Of a stretch of 64,000 nt of DNA, positions 52,207 to 61,597 are shown in pieces. Origin of the DNA: GCA-001735895 sp964651385. Lineage in GTDB: Bacteria > Pseudomonadota > Gammaproteobacteria > GCA-001735895. Where the stretch lies: contig CAZYYM010000003.1 of the NCBI GenBank assembly GCA_964651385.1, positions 19,781 to 83,780 of the forward strand, read 5' to 3'. The notes beneath the pieces are model-generated. The model worked only from the letters and a program-made list of their open reading frames with translations. It did not search any database and was not told where the DNA came from. The position numbers were made by a program, and so were the translations under genes. The stretch's first letter is position 1. Each line of letters opens with the position of its first letter.

Positions 52207-52937
52207 GCCGAATCGATCAATATCGGCGACAATTTTTGGGCACAGCCAGCGCAATGTTTGCCGGTATCACAATTGCCCCAGGTGTTTTGTTGCAAACAGC
52301 CAAAGCGCGCTCTGTGGACGAGCCTGTAACCGATAAACAACGCTGGGGTTTACTGATAGATACCAATCGCTGCAAACCGGGTTGTACCGATTGTATCGAC
52401 GCTTGTAATAAAGAACATGGTTTACGGCAAATTCACGGTCCGGATACGGATGCTCAATGGATCCGCAAGGTAAGCCTGAAGCATAAAAAAACCGGCCAGC
52501 GACTGAATATGCCAATCATGTGCCAGCATTGTGCCGAGCCGCCCTGTGTCGATGTCTGTCCAACCGGCGCATCGTTTAAACGCGCTGACGGTATCGTTCT
52601 GGTTGATAAACACATCTGCATAGGCTGTCGATATTGCATGATGGCCTGCCCCTATAATGCCCGGAACTTTATCCATGAAAAGCTGACCGATCAATTGCCG
52701 GTCGCACCGCGTGGCAAAGGCACCGTCGAGTCCTGCACACTTTGTGTCCATCGAATTGATCGCGGAGAAGATTCAACGGCCTGCTCACAGGCCTGCCCGC
52801 ATGGTGCGATCACTTTTGGTGATCTAAATGATAACAATAGTGAAATTTCTAAAAAACTGACTGAACAGGGTGGCCGCGAACTAAGAGCCCGTTTGAATCT
52901 CAATACCGGGGTTCGGTATCAGGGGATTGCAGATTGA
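52203..52937 (+). CDS. dsrO: DsrO, periplasmic iron-sulfur protein
   Basis: A 244-residue protein with a twin-arginine signal (YRRQFLGTASAMFAG) and four [4Fe-4S] motifs, including CQHCAEPPCVDVCPTG, CIGCRYCMMACPYN and CTLCVHRIDRGEDSTAC. It carries electrons between DsrJ and DsrP. The stop overlaps the dsrP start (ATGA). Confidence 0.96.
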   Translation: MSRIDQYRRQFLGTASAMFAGITIAPGVLLQTAKARSVDEPVTDKQRWGLLIDTNRCKPGCTDCIDACNKEHGLRQIHGPDTDAQWIRKVSLKHKKTGQRLNMPIMCQHCAEPPCVDVCPTGASFKRADGIVLVDKHICIGCRYCMMACPYNARNFIHEKLTDQLPVAPRGKGTVESCTLCVHRIDRGEDSTACSQACPHGAITFGDLNDNNSEISKKLTEQGGRELRARLNLNTGVRYQGIAD

Positions 52938-54097
52938 TGTCGACAACCAAATATCAGCCGGTGAAAATTACCGGGCCTTTTATACCGGGCCTGCTGATCA
53001 GCTTATTAGTTCTGATAATTGCTGCAATCGCGGCTTACAGCATGGAACACGCGGGCCACTACATCACCGGTATGAACAACCGCATAATCTGGGGTATGCC
53101 GCATGTACTGGCTATTTTTTTGATCATTTCAGCCTCCGGTGCTTTGAATATCGCCTCTATTGCATCCGTTTTTAATCGGACGTTCTATAAACCGCTTGCA
53201 CGCTTATCAGCAGTCATCGCGGTGTCGTTGCTGATTGGCGGTCTCGCGGTAATCCTGCTCGACCTGGGACGTCCCGATCGATTGATAATCGCCATAACCT
53301 ATTATAATTTCAGCTCGATATTTGCTTGGAATATCATTCTGTACAGCGGTTTTGTCGCACTGTCCTTGATTTATCTCTGGACCATGCTGGACTGGCAGGT
53401 CGACGAATTCAAACGCGCTGCAGGAATAGCCGCCTTTTGCTGGCGTTTAATATTAACTGCCGGTACCGGTTCGATCTTCGGCGTACTTATAGCGCGTGAG
53501 GCTTATCATCTGGCAATCATGGGGCCGATGTTTATCATCCTCTCTCTGGCTTACGGCATGGCCTTTTACCTGATTATCGTCAGCCTTTTCATGCCCGCTG
53601 AACAGCTCGGAAAACTATCCTTACGATTGAATAAACTCATGGTGAATTTGATCGTATGCAGCCTGGCAGCCAGTCTGATATATCATCTGGCCAACTGGTT
53701 CTGGCTCGATTCAAAGACATTTGAGGCCTTTATTTTGACTGGAAATAATGTTTATTCCCAGTTGATATGGGGGGTGCAACTGGGGCTAGGAACAATGATA
53801 CCGTTATTTTTACTGCGTATGGGACGTGCTACTGTTGATAAATCAACTATCATTCTGGCCAGCCTGCTATTTATTGTTGGCGGTATTGCGCAGGTTTACG
53901 CATTGGTTATCGGAGGTCAGGCCTACCCGATGCCCTTGCTCGACGGCTATCAGATCGAATCATCGTTTCACGGCGCCGTGGCGAGTTATACACCCTCACA
54001 TTGGGAAATTATGCTGGGTTGCGGCGGTTTCGCTATCGCCCTGTTAATCACGATTATCAGCCTTCGCCTGTTTCCTTTAATACCCGAGTCTAAATGA
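52934..54097 (+). CDS. dsrP: DsrP, NrfD-like quinone-interacting membrane protein
   Basis: A 387-residue membrane protein with about ten helices (VVFLGLG-type pairs throughout) of the NrfD/PsrC family, which exchanges electrons with quinones. LDLGRPDRLIIAITYYNFSS is the family signature. It overlaps dsrO and dsrN by four bases on each side. Confidence 0.96.
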   Translation: MMSTTKYQPVKITGPFIPGLLISLLVLIIAAIAAYSMEHAGHYITGMNNRIIWGMPHVLAIFLIISASGALNIASIASVFNRTFYKPLARLSAVIAVSLLIGGLAVILLDLGRPDRLIIAITYYNFSSIFAWNIILYSGFVALSLIYLWTMLDWQVDEFKRAAGIAAFCWRLILTAGTGSIFGVLIAREAYHLAIMGPMFIILSLAYGMAFYLIIVSLFMPAEQLGKLSLRLNKLMVNLIVCSLAASLIYHLANWFWLDSKTFEAFILTGNNVYSQLIWGVQLGLGTMIPLFLLRMGRATVDKSTIILASLLFIVGGIAQVYALVIGGQAYPMPLLDGYQIESSFHGAVASYTPSHWEIMLGCGGFAIALLITIISLRLFPLIPESK

Positions 54098-55506
54098 CAG
54101 CCTTTTACCTGTCGGCAGCGCATAAATCCTCGGGCAAGACCATGCTGTCGATGGGATTGAGCGCTGCTTTCAAAGCGCGCGATCTTTCGGTGCAAAGTTT
54201 CAAGAAAGGTCCCGATTATATCGATCCGATTTGGCTATCAATCGCCTCCGGCAAAGCCTGCCACAACCTTGATTTTTATACCTCTTCGACCGAATTTATT
54301 CAGTCGCAGTATTATCATTATGCCGCCGACAATGATGTCGTGCTGGTTGAAGGTAACAAAGGGTTGCACGACGGGGTATCGGTCGACGGCTCCGATAGCA
54401 ACGCCGCATTAGCCAAACTGCTCAAATTACCGGTTATTCTAGTGATTGACACATTAGGTATAACACGTGGAATTGCGCCACTATTATGCGGTTATCAAGC
54501 CTTTGACCCCGAAGTTGAAATTGCTGGGGTGATACTCAATAAAGTTGGCGGAAAACGACATAGCAGCAAGTTAATCAATGCGATTGAAGAATATACCGAT
54601 TTACCAGTATTCGGTGTAGTTGGTCGTGATGCATCTCTTGAACTATGCGAACGACACCTGGGTCTTGTTCCAGGAAACGAAATAGGTGATCAGGCGCAGA
54701 TTTTAATCGAAAAATGGCGTAATCGTGTTGAACAGGATGTTGATATTGATTCATTACTTGGCTGTCAGCCCTGGCATCATCAAATCGATGTTCAGTTTTA
54801 TCAATCGAGCAGAAAATCAGGACTACGCATTGCGGTTGCCCGGGATGCTGTATTCGGCTTTTATTATCCGGCCGATCTGAATCGCTTTAAAGCGCTCGGC
54901 GTTGAAATAGTTGATTTCGACACCACGAGAGATGCCTCACTACCGGCTCAAATTGATGGTTTGTTTATAGGCGGAGGCTTTCCCGAGAATAATCTTCATA
55001 GTATTTCTAAAAATACGCTTTTACTCCTTGATATTAAACAAAAAATAGAGTCCGGCCTACCGACTTACGCCGAATGTGGCGGACTCATGTACCTGTGCCG
55101 TAGTATCTGCAATGAAGCGAAAGCCGTGGACATGGTCGGTGTTATACCTGCCGATGTGGTTATGCATGGCAAACCACAGGGTCGGGGTTACGTTAAACTC
55201 CAACCCTATAATCACCATCCCTGGTGTAATCATAAAATAACACCCGAAGTACGCGCTCACGAATTTCATTATTCGTCGTTGATTAATTGCGACGGGCCAT
55301 TTGACTATGCATATCGGGTTGACAGGGGTCAGGGCATAAATGGATCTAATGATGGTATAATTCTATACAACCTGCTTGCCAGTTATTGTCATTTACGCCA
55401 AACCGATAGCTGTCCGTGGGTTGATCAGTTCGTAAATTTTGTTAGCTTATGTAAAACAGACAATAGATATGATTACAATCAGCAAGAATGCAGCCAGTCA
55501 AATTGA
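54094..55506 (+). CDS. dsrN: DsrN, sirohaem amidase (CobB/CbiA family)
   Basis: A 470-residue glutamine-dependent amidotransferase related to cobyrinate a,c-diamide synthase, thought to amidate sirohaem for DsrAB. The N-terminal ATPase fold starts AFYLSAAHKSSGKTMLSMGL and has KKGPDYIDPIW and VEGNKGLHDG. The C-terminal glutaminase domain has GGFPENNL and the nucleophile Cys in AECGGLMYLC. It overlaps dsrP and dsrR. Confidence 0.96.
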   Translation: MTAFYLSAAHKSSGKTMLSMGLSAAFKARDLSVQSFKKGPDYIDPIWLSIASGKACHNLDFYTSSTEFIQSQYYHYAADNDVVLVEGNKGLHDGVSVDGSDSNAALAKLLKLPVILVIDTLGITRGIAPLLCGYQAFDPEVEIAGVILNKVGGKRHSSKLINAIEEYTDLPVFGVVGRDASLELCERHLGLVPGNEIGDQAQILIEKWRNRVEQDVDIDSLLGCQPWHHQIDVQFYQSSRKSGLRIAVARDAVFGFYYPADLNRFKALGVEIVDFDTTRDASLPAQIDGLFIGGGFPENNLHSISKNTLLLLDIKQKIESGLPTYAECGGLMYLCRSICNEAKAVDMVGVIPADVVMHGKPQGRGYVKLQPYNHHPWCNHKITPEVRAHEFHYSSLINCDGPFDYAYRVDRGQGINGSNDGIILYNLLASYCHLRQTDSCPWVDQFVNFVSLCKTDNRYDYNQQECSQSN

Positions 55507-55792
55507 ATATTCCGCTTCACACAGCGAGATAAGCGATGCCGTCATGCGTGTTGCTATTCGGCAACTTGACGATGGTAGTTTGCATTATGCTTTAGGTTTC
55601 GATGATGCATTCAGTCATCACGACATACGTTTCAATTCGCAAGGTGTGGAATTGGTCGTTTCCCCCGAATCCCTCAATTTGGGGAGAGAGTTAACCATTG
55701 ACTTTGTTGAACTGGATTCCGGGGACAAGAATTTTATATTCATCAATCCCGCCGACCCAAATTGTAATCTGAAGCCGACTGTGGACGAATAA
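55469..55792 (+). CDS. dsrR: DsrR, A-type (IscA-like) scaffold protein
   Basis: A 107-residue HesB/IscA-fold protein starting MITISKNAASQIEYSASHSE, with HDIRFNSQGVELVVSPESL and LTIDFVELDSGDKNFIFINP. It lacks the three cluster cysteines of true IscA except one near the end (DPNCNL), as described for DsrR, which affects dsr expression after transcription. I chose the ATG at 55469, which overlaps dsrN by 38 bases; a TTG at 55439 is the alternative. dsrS, which follows in A. vinosum, is absent. Confidence 0.9.
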   Translation: MITISKNAASQIEYSASHSEISDAVMRVAIRQLDDGSLHYALGFDDAFSHHDIRFNSQGVELVVSPESLNLGRELTIDFVELDSGDKNFIFINPADPNCNLKPTVDE

Positions 55793-55799
55793 TATCGCC

Positions 55800-57455
55800 A
55801 TGTCGACAGAAACCGGCAACAAAATTGCGGAGCCTGAAGACTGGTTTCAACAAAGGCCGGTTAGCCAGGATCATTGGCAGCAGGTTCGAAAGTGCGTTTC
55901 AAAATGCCGCACGCTGAGTTCGATGGTATTACTGGTCGTGAGTTTTATAATACTCATATTCATAGCCCTGTATTACCCACCCGATACTTCGGCTGACGCC
56001 GAAATCCTTTTTATTTCTCTTTGTGTCATGACAACCGTATTACTAATTTCGACACTGCGCTTACAGTGGATTGATTATATTCGGCCACTACTCGATATAG
56101 AGGAATGGGTTCAACAAATGCGCAGTGGTGAACTGGACAGCAAATTGCGGGTTCCTCCGAGAGGACAGATTTCCGAAATTGCAATCGATCTCAATGATTT
56201 TGGCACTATGATCAATAACCTTTCGCGCAATACTGAACAGCAGTTATTGAAATACACCGAGTACACCGAACAAAAAAACCAGTCGCTGAAAATACTGTAT
56301 AAAGTTGCTTCAACAATCAATTCTTCGCCGAATCTTAGCGAGTTACTCGAACATTTCCTGGCCACCATGACTCAGGCTATTAGCGCTACAGCAGGTTCGG
56401 TTCGTCTACTCAATGTCGAAAACCGGATGGAGCTGGTTGCCAGCATCGGCCTCGACAAAGAATTACAGATTTGCGAAAAAGCACTGCTTGCTAAAAATTG
56501 CGCCTGTAGCATTAATCAAAAATTTGATGTATTCACTTACGAGGAATCTCTCAATCTTTGCCACCAACATATCAAGCATCAATTTTTTCGGCAAAATCTT
56601 GGATTGATTGTTGTACCATTACAATATCAGGGACAAACGCTGGGTACTTTCAATCTGTTTATTCATCGTAACAACTATCGGGAAAATGATGATTACAAGG
56701 AGTTATTTACCAGCATCGGCAAACACCTGGGCATAGCGATTGCCAAGACCCGACTCGATGAAGAGTCACATAAATTATCAATTATCCAGGAACGAAATCG
56801 ATTATCTTATGAATTGCACGATTCGTTAGCACAAACGTTGACCAGCATTCGATTTCAAATTCGGATACTGGATGAGATTTTACAGCAACAGGATGAGTAC
56901 GACACCTGGCAACATCTTGAACGCATTGAAAACACCGTCGAAGAAGCAAATACCGAGTTACGTAGTCTGATCGCACATTTTCAGGCGCCAATTAGCAATC
57001 AGCCGATCATCGACGCGGTCAAAGATCTGGTAAAGCGTTTTCGCACCGAGTCGAAAATAGCAATCTTTTTTCAGCATTCAATTGAAAATTCGATTCAATT
57101 TTCCGATCGGGTGCATTTAGAGGTGATGCGTATTGTTCAGGAGGCTTTGCATAATATCCGTAAACACAGTGAAGCTGGAGTCGCGCGGGTCATGATTCGG
57201 CTGCTGGAAGAACACAGGGTACAGATATTAATAGAGGACGATGGCATCGGTATCGAGCCGACGACTCAAAAAGTATTGCCAGGGCAGCAAATCGGTTTAA
57301 AAAGCATGCGTGAACGCGCTGCCCGTATAAAAGCACTTTTCAGCCTTGACAGTGATCCCGGCGAAGGTACCCGTATTATTCTTGAAATCAATCTGGAATC
57401 CAAGGCGCCGGAAGAGGTTGTCACGATAGAGCCCAGTCTAAACCAGAGCATATAA
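55800..57455 (+). CDS. NarX-like sensor histidine kinase with four-cysteine GAF domain
   Basis: A 551-residue membrane kinase: two helices (41-60, 68-88) with almost no periplasmic part, HAMP (about 88-145), a GAF domain (about 165-318) and a HisKA_3/HATPase core with H340 (RLSYELHDSLAQTL), EALHNIRKHSEA and EDDGIGIE. The GAF holds four cysteines, C225-x8-C234-x-C236-x17-C254, a spacing close to that of the [2Fe-2S] oxygen sensor AirS as I remember it. The lack of a periplasmic nitrate-sensing domain argues against a nitrate sensor. It starts seven bases after dsrR, so it is probably in the dsr transcript. Confidence 0.88.
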   Translation: MSTETGNKIAEPEDWFQQRPVSQDHWQQVRKCVSKCRTLSSMVLLVVSFIILIFIALYYPPDTSADAEILFISLCVMTTVLLISTLRLQWIDYIRPLLDIEEWVQQMRSGELDSKLRVPPRGQISEIAIDLNDFGTMINNLSRNTEQQLLKYTEYTEQKNQSLKILYKVASTINSSPNLSELLEHFLATMTQAISATAGSVRLLNVENRMELVASIGLDKELQICEKALLAKNCACSINQKFDVFTYEESLNLCHQHIKHQFFRQNLGLIVVPLQYQGQTLGTFNLFIHRNNYRENDDYKELFTSIGKHLGIAIAKTRLDEESHKLSIIQERNRLSYELHDSLAQTLTSIRFQIRILDEILQQQDEYDTWQHLERIENTVEEANTELRSLIAHFQAPISNQPIIDAVKDLVKRFRTESKIAIFFQHSIENSIQFSDRVHLEVMRIVQEALHNIRKHSEAGVARVMIRLLEEHRVQILIEDDGIGIEPTTQKVLPGQQIGLKSMRERAARIKALFSLDSDPGEGTRIILEINLESKAPEEVVTIEPSLNQSI

Positions 57456-57456
57456 A

Positions 57457-58140
57457 ATGACTAACATAGCAAACTTACGTGTACTAATTATCGATGATCA
57501 TACGCTGTTTCGCGAAGGACTCGAAAGCCTGTTAAGCCGGCGCCAAATTGATGTGGTGGCGTCGGTTGGCGATGGCAATGAAGGTATCAACCTGGTCGAA
57601 GAACTGCAGCCGGACATTGTCTTGCTGGATATGCGCATGCCTGATATCAATGGCCTGGCGGTACTGACACAATTGCAGGAAATGTCGGTCAAAATGCCTA
57701 TCGCGATGTTGACTACCAGTACCGACGAGCGCGACCTGGTTGAATCATTGCGGTCCGGCGCACGCGGATACCTGTTGAAAGACATGGAACCTGACTCGTT
57801 AGTCGTCGCACTGCGGGACATAGTTGGCGGCAAGACAGTCGTCGCACCAACGCTGGCACCGGTATTGGCAAAAGTGGTACAGGGTAATTTCCCGGATCTG
57901 GATGAAGGTAATTCACCATTTGATCACCTGACACCGCGTGAAACAGAGATTCTCTGCCTACTGGCGGAAGGTCAAAGTAACAAGGTAATTGCTCGAAATC
58001 TGGGTATATCGGACGGCACCGTCAAGCTTCATGTCAAGGCGATTTTACGTAAGCTGGACATTCATTCACGTGTTGAAGCCGCAGTACTGGCCGTTGAACA
58101 TGGTTTGAAGAATTCGCAAACAAGTAATTCACTACAATAA
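57457..58140 (+). CDS. NarL-like response regulator
   Basis: A 227-residue response regulator with phospho-acceptor D58 (IVLLDMRMPDING), the switch Thr and Lys (MLTTST, YLLKD), and a C-terminal LuxR-type DNA-binding domain (LTPRETEILCLLAEGQSNKV, then ISDGTVKLHVKAILRKL). The partner is the kinase one base upstream. By position the pair is likely to control the dsr genes or their divergent cluster; the target is inferred. Confidence 0.93.
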   Translation: MTNIANLRVLIIDDHTLFREGLESLLSRRQIDVVASVGDGNEGINLVEELQPDIVLLDMRMPDINGLAVLTQLQEMSVKMPIAMLTTSTDERDLVESLRSGARGYLLKDMEPDSLVVALRDIVGGKTVVAPTLAPVLAKVVQGNFPDLDEGNSPFDHLTPRETEILCLLAEGQSNKVIARNLGISDGTVKLHVKAILRKLDIHSRVEAAVLAVEHGLKNSQTSNSLQ

Positions 58141-58455
58141 TTAGATATCAAATCTTTTCCTATCCCGCCGACGTCTTCCGGCCTTTTGGCTGACCACACC
58201 TATGATCTTGTCTAGATCGATTTTTTCTCCTGTTTTTGACGGATTAGAGTATAGATAGTATTTGCCTCGATTAATCCGGAGTTGGCGTAAAACGAATTCA
58301 TGGCTTTGCTCAACAATCACATAACAGTCATTTTTTATTAATCCACCGGGGTCAACCACGATAATATGCCCGTCGCAAAATTCCGGTGCCATATCGTCCC
58401 CTATCACCCTCAGGGCAAAAGGTTCGCTGGCGCCACATTGTGACAATTCATTCAT
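58141..58455 (-). CDS. LexA/S24-fold protein lacking the catalytic serine
   Basis: A 104-residue protein with only the peptidase half of an S24/LexA repressor. The usual GDSM-x-P motif reads GDDMAPEFCDG, so the catalytic Ser is Asp, and the general-base Lys region reads FVLRQLRI without a Lys in the usual place. No DNA-binding domain is present. It may be a structural or regulatory relic. I chose the ATG at 58455, overlapping the end of the ABC exporter gene by eight bases. It meets the NarL-like gene tail to tail with no space. Confidence 0.75.
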   Translation of the reverse strand: MNELSQCGASEPFALRVIGDDMAPEFCDGHIIVVDPGGLIKNDCYVIVEQSHEFVLRQLRINRGKYYLYSNPSKTGEKIDLDKIIGVVSQKAGRRRRDRKRFDI

Positions 58456-60283
58456 AGCTGGATCCAGGGACAATGGCTTCGATAGTATTTGACTTTGTTT
58501 TCTTTTGCTGTATAGCCCACAGCTCTGCATAAGTACCTTCCAAATCGAGTAACTGTTGATGGTTGCCCTGCTCTTTAACGCTTCCCCTGTCGAGAACTAT
58601 GATTTGATCGGCATCGACGATGGTTGATAAACGGTGCGCAATCACCAGTGTCGTTTTATTACGCGATATATTGGTTAGGGCCGACAGAATATTCTTTTCT
58701 GATTGGCTGTCGAGACTCGAGGTCGCTTCATCAAATACCAGAATTGAGGGATCTTTGAGTAATACCCGGGCAATAGCAACCCGCTGCTTTTCACCGCCTG
58801 AGAGTTTCAAGCCACGTTCACCGACCACTGTATCATAACCGTTCGGAAGGCTTTCAATGAACTCATGAATATCGGCAAGCCTCGCTGCATTGATCACTTC
58901 AGTTTCACTCGCATGCGGTTTTGCGTATCGAATGTTGTAGAATATTGAATCGTTAAATAACACAGTATCCTGCGGAACGATGCCGATCGTCTGTCTCAGA
59001 CTTGATTGCGTAATATGTGCAATGTTCTGACCGTTCACCAATATTTCACCCGCGCTAATATCATAGAAACGAAATAGCAGCCGTGCAATAGTTGATTTAC
59101 CCGCGCCGGAAGGCCCTACAATGGCGAGCTTTTTACCGTCTTCGACATGAAAACTTACACCAGATAAAATTTTCCTGTCTCGCTGATAATGAAATTCGAC
59201 TCCCCTGAACTCAACTGTCGCCTCGCCTGTATCCAGATCAGGCGCTTTGGCCCGATCCAGAATTTCGATTGGCTTCTGCAGCAATTTTATGACCTTATCC
59301 ATGTCGGCAAGGGCGTATTTTAAAGATCTATAAATAATACCTAAAAAATTTAATGGCAAAAACAATTGCAGCATCATGGTATTTATAAGTACAAGGTCTC
59401 CCAGGCTCAACGTTTCGTTAATAACGCCCTGTGCGGCGAGGAACATAATACCAGTCACACCGATAGCAATAATTCCACCCTGTCCGAAATTGAGTAAGGA
59501 CATAGTATTCTGACTTTTTACCGCGGCTTCTTCCCACTGCTGCATGGTATTTCGATAACGGTTAATTTCGTGGTGTTCATTATTAAAATACTTAACAGTC
59601 TCGTAATTCATCAAACTATCCATGGCCCGTCCGTTAGCGCTGGAATCGAGTGCATTCATTTCGTATCTAAAATGCATTCGCCACTCGGTCACTGATAACG
59701 TGAATGCAATGTAGAGAATGACAGTTAGAAAAATTATAATCGCGAAATACTCGTCATACTGACTGTACAGAATACCTGCCACCAGTAAAAATTCGGCAGT
59801 GGTAGGGATAATATTGAATACCAGATAGTTCAATATAGAACTAATGCTCTGCGCCCCGCGCTCCATGTCTCGAGATATGGCGCCTGTATTGCGCTCCAGA
59901 TGGAACCTCAGTGACAATTGATGCAAATGTTGCAAAGTGCTAACCGACAGACTATTCATCGCATGGTATCGGACACGTGCAAACAGGGCGTCTCGCAATT
60001 CATTAAAGCCCGAATTGATAAATCGCAGCAGCCCGTAACTGAATAGCAAAATAATGGGAACTGTAGCCACCGCTGAACCCCGTTCGCTATCGAGTACATC
60101 TACAATATATTTGAGTACAACGGGTATGCCGACCATCGCTAGTTTGGAAATCACCAGGCAACCCAACGCTAGCAATACGCGTCCTTGATAAGCCCAGACG
60201 AAAGGAAGCATCTGCCTGATGTTGTACCAGTCAGCACGATTTGATTCAGCCTTTTCGGTTCGGCCCTGTGTAAACGAACGCAT
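58448..60283 (-). CDS. Atm1-type (ABCB7-like) ABC exporter
   Basis: A 611-residue half-transporter: six-helix membrane domain (about 30-330) followed by an ATPase with Walker A VGPSGAGKSTIARLL, signature LSGGEKQRVAIARVLL and Walker B ILVFDEATSSLD. The membrane domain has the Atm1 segments YFNNEHHEINRY and FLGIIYRSLKYALADMDKV. Atm1 relatives export glutathione conjugates and glutathione persulfide and help with metal tolerance. Next to a dsr locus a polysulfide-linked role is plausible but not shown. Confidence 0.88.
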   Translation of the reverse strand: MRSFTQGRTEKAESNRADWYNIRQMLPFVWAYQGRVLLALGCLVISKLAMVGIPVVLKYIVDVLDSERGSAVATVPIILLFSYGLLRFINSGFNELRDALFARVRYHAMNSLSVSTLQHLHQLSLRFHLERNTGAISRDMERGAQSISSILNYLVFNIIPTTAEFLLVAGILYSQYDEYFAIIIFLTVILYIAFTLSVTEWRMHFRYEMNALDSSANGRAMDSLMNYETVKYFNNEHHEINRYRNTMQQWEEAAVKSQNTMSLLNFGQGGIIAIGVTGIMFLAAQGVINETLSLGDLVLINTMMLQLFLPLNFLGIIYRSLKYALADMDKVIKLLQKPIEILDRAKAPDLDTGEATVEFRGVEFHYQRDRKILSGVSFHVEDGKKLAIVGPSGAGKSTIARLLFRFYDISAGEILVNGQNIAHITQSSLRQTIGIVPQDTVLFNDSIFYNIRYAKPHASETEVINAARLADIHEFIESLPNGYDTVVGERGLKLSGGEKQRVAIARVLLKDPSILVFDEATSSLDSQSEKNILSALTNISRNKTTLVIAHRLSTIVDADQIIVLDRGSVKEQGNHQQLLDLEGTYAELWAIQQKKTKSNTIEAIVPGSSYE

Positions 60284-60342
60284 AAACTCGATACCGGGGC
60301 GATTCTAGTCGAGAAGTAACCGCATGAGTTCAAACATACCCA

Positions 60343-61116
60343 TTAGCTTTCTTCAAAATCTAATTGCGATAATAACTGCAACGAAAGATGACCGGTGCGG
60401 TTTACAGTATATTTGTTCAAACCCCGTTTTTTCGCAATAAATTCGAGCGCGCTCTTAATCGATTGTTGCAAGCCCGGCTCCGCTTCGATGTTGACATTGA
60501 GGCTGTATTGCCCTCCCGACTTGATCTGCCCCTTACCGTCGACCTTAAGTAAAGCCTTATTGTCGCTGAGTTTGAACTGATAGGATTGCTTTGCCGAATT
60601 GACCGTTAGCCGATATTCCCCCAGATCGATGGGGTCACCAACCACACCGGCATGCTTCCATATGACTTCACCGGATTTTAATGCCAGTTTCTGTTGAATC
60701 AGGTTGAGATTTTCAATCAAAATTTCAAGCTCGCCCGACGGTTTTACTAACAATCCAGGAAATAAAGTCGCAATCTCTTCCATCGGATAGCTGATGCGGG
60801 TATCAGAAAATGTCAGGTTTTGATTGAGCAGGTCAGCACTGACTCGCCCCAGACCCTGATCGAAGTCGAGCTGAAAGCACAAATGCAAACGCAATAAACA
60901 GCCCAGATCATTTTGATAATGTAAATGACTGGCCTGTAAGCCATTCACTTCCAGCGCATCGATGTTACCGCTAAGTAGTGTGCCCTGAACGCTGGCCAGA
61001 CGAATCTGGTTCGGAATTTCTACTTTCGCCAGTATATGCACCAATGGCATATTCACCAACAACGAAACAGACAGGCACAGTATAAAAATAAGCCCCGGGG
61101 CCAGAAATTTACGCAT
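60343..61116 (-). CDS. gspN: Type II secretion protein GspN
   Basis: A 257-residue inner-membrane protein with one N-terminal helix (about 6-26) and a periplasmic beta-rich part (VQGTLLSGNIDALEVNGLQ, YSLNVNIEAEPGLQQSIKS), matching the GspN family. It is the last gene of the gspJKLMN row and starts eight bases after gspM. The role of GspN in secretion is accessory. Confidence 0.85.
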   Translation of the reverse strand: MRKFLAPGLIFILCLSVSLLVNMPLVHILAKVEIPNQIRLASVQGTLLSGNIDALEVNGLQASHLHYQNDLGCLLRLHLCFQLDFDQGLGRVSADLLNQNLTFSDTRISYPMEEIATLFPGLLVKPSGELEILIENLNLIQQKLALKSGEVIWKHAGVVGDPIDLGEYRLTVNSAKQSYQFKLSDNKALLKVDGKGQIKSGGQYSLNVNIEAEPGLQQSIKSALEFIAKKRGLNKYTVNRTGHLSLQLLSQLDFEES

Positions 61117-61123
61117 AATTGAT

Positions 61124-61597
61124 TCAGCCTTTGTTCAAAACCAGGTTGCTATCAACCTGCGCAGGATTATCGCCGGCGTTGATCCGTAAATCCTTAACAT
61201 TTAACCCTTGATCATTCATATTTGCGATGAAACGAATCAAAAGATCGAATGGCACAGCACTAAAACGCACGCGAATTTCATCCTCACCTCTCGGCGTCAT
61301 TTGAGCCAGGAACGAGTTAAGTTTTTGTTGCTGCACTGCCTGATTGATAAAATTCGCCAAACTCCCACTGAAACTCTTCTGATTTACATTGTTACCATCG
61401 GCAGGTATACGGTGTACCATTGACGCCATCCATTCCAGGTCACTCTTTGATTGCTCAATTTCCTCACCTAGACTGGCAATGCGTTCCTGATAAGGCTCTA
61501 TTATCAGGGCATGAATACCCACACCAGACATAACAAGCAGGGCCATCAATACTATAAACTTTTCACGTGCACTGTACCGCGCCATTAGTTCAGCCAT
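61124..61597 (-). CDS. gspM: Type II secretion protein GspM
   Basis: A 157-residue inner-membrane assembly protein with a single helix (about 12-34; FIVLMALLVMSGVGIHALII), a coiled-coil stretch and a small periplasmic domain ending RFIANMNDQGLNVKDLRIN. I chose the ATG at 61597, overlapping gspL by eight bases, because the family starts MxxLxARYxxxxxRE-like; an upstream start is less likely. Confidence 0.88.
   Translation of the reverse strand: MAELMARYSAREKFIVLMALLVMSGVGIHALIIEPYQERIASLGEEIEQSKSDLEWMASMVHRIPADGNNVNQKSFSGSLANFINQAVQQQKLNSFLAQMTPRGEDEIRVRFSAVPFDLLIRFIANMNDQGLNVKDLRINAGDNPAQVDSNLVLNKG

Noticed and set aside
43605..55506. Reading the dsr genes as a sulfate-reduction (reductive) pathway
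   Set aside because: dsrEFH and dsrL are present, the order is that of A. vinosum, and dsrD is not seen in the locus.
55800..57455. A nitrate sensor (true NarX)
   Set aside because: The protein has almost no periplasmic segment and no P-box helix; only the kinase and GAF parts resemble NarX.
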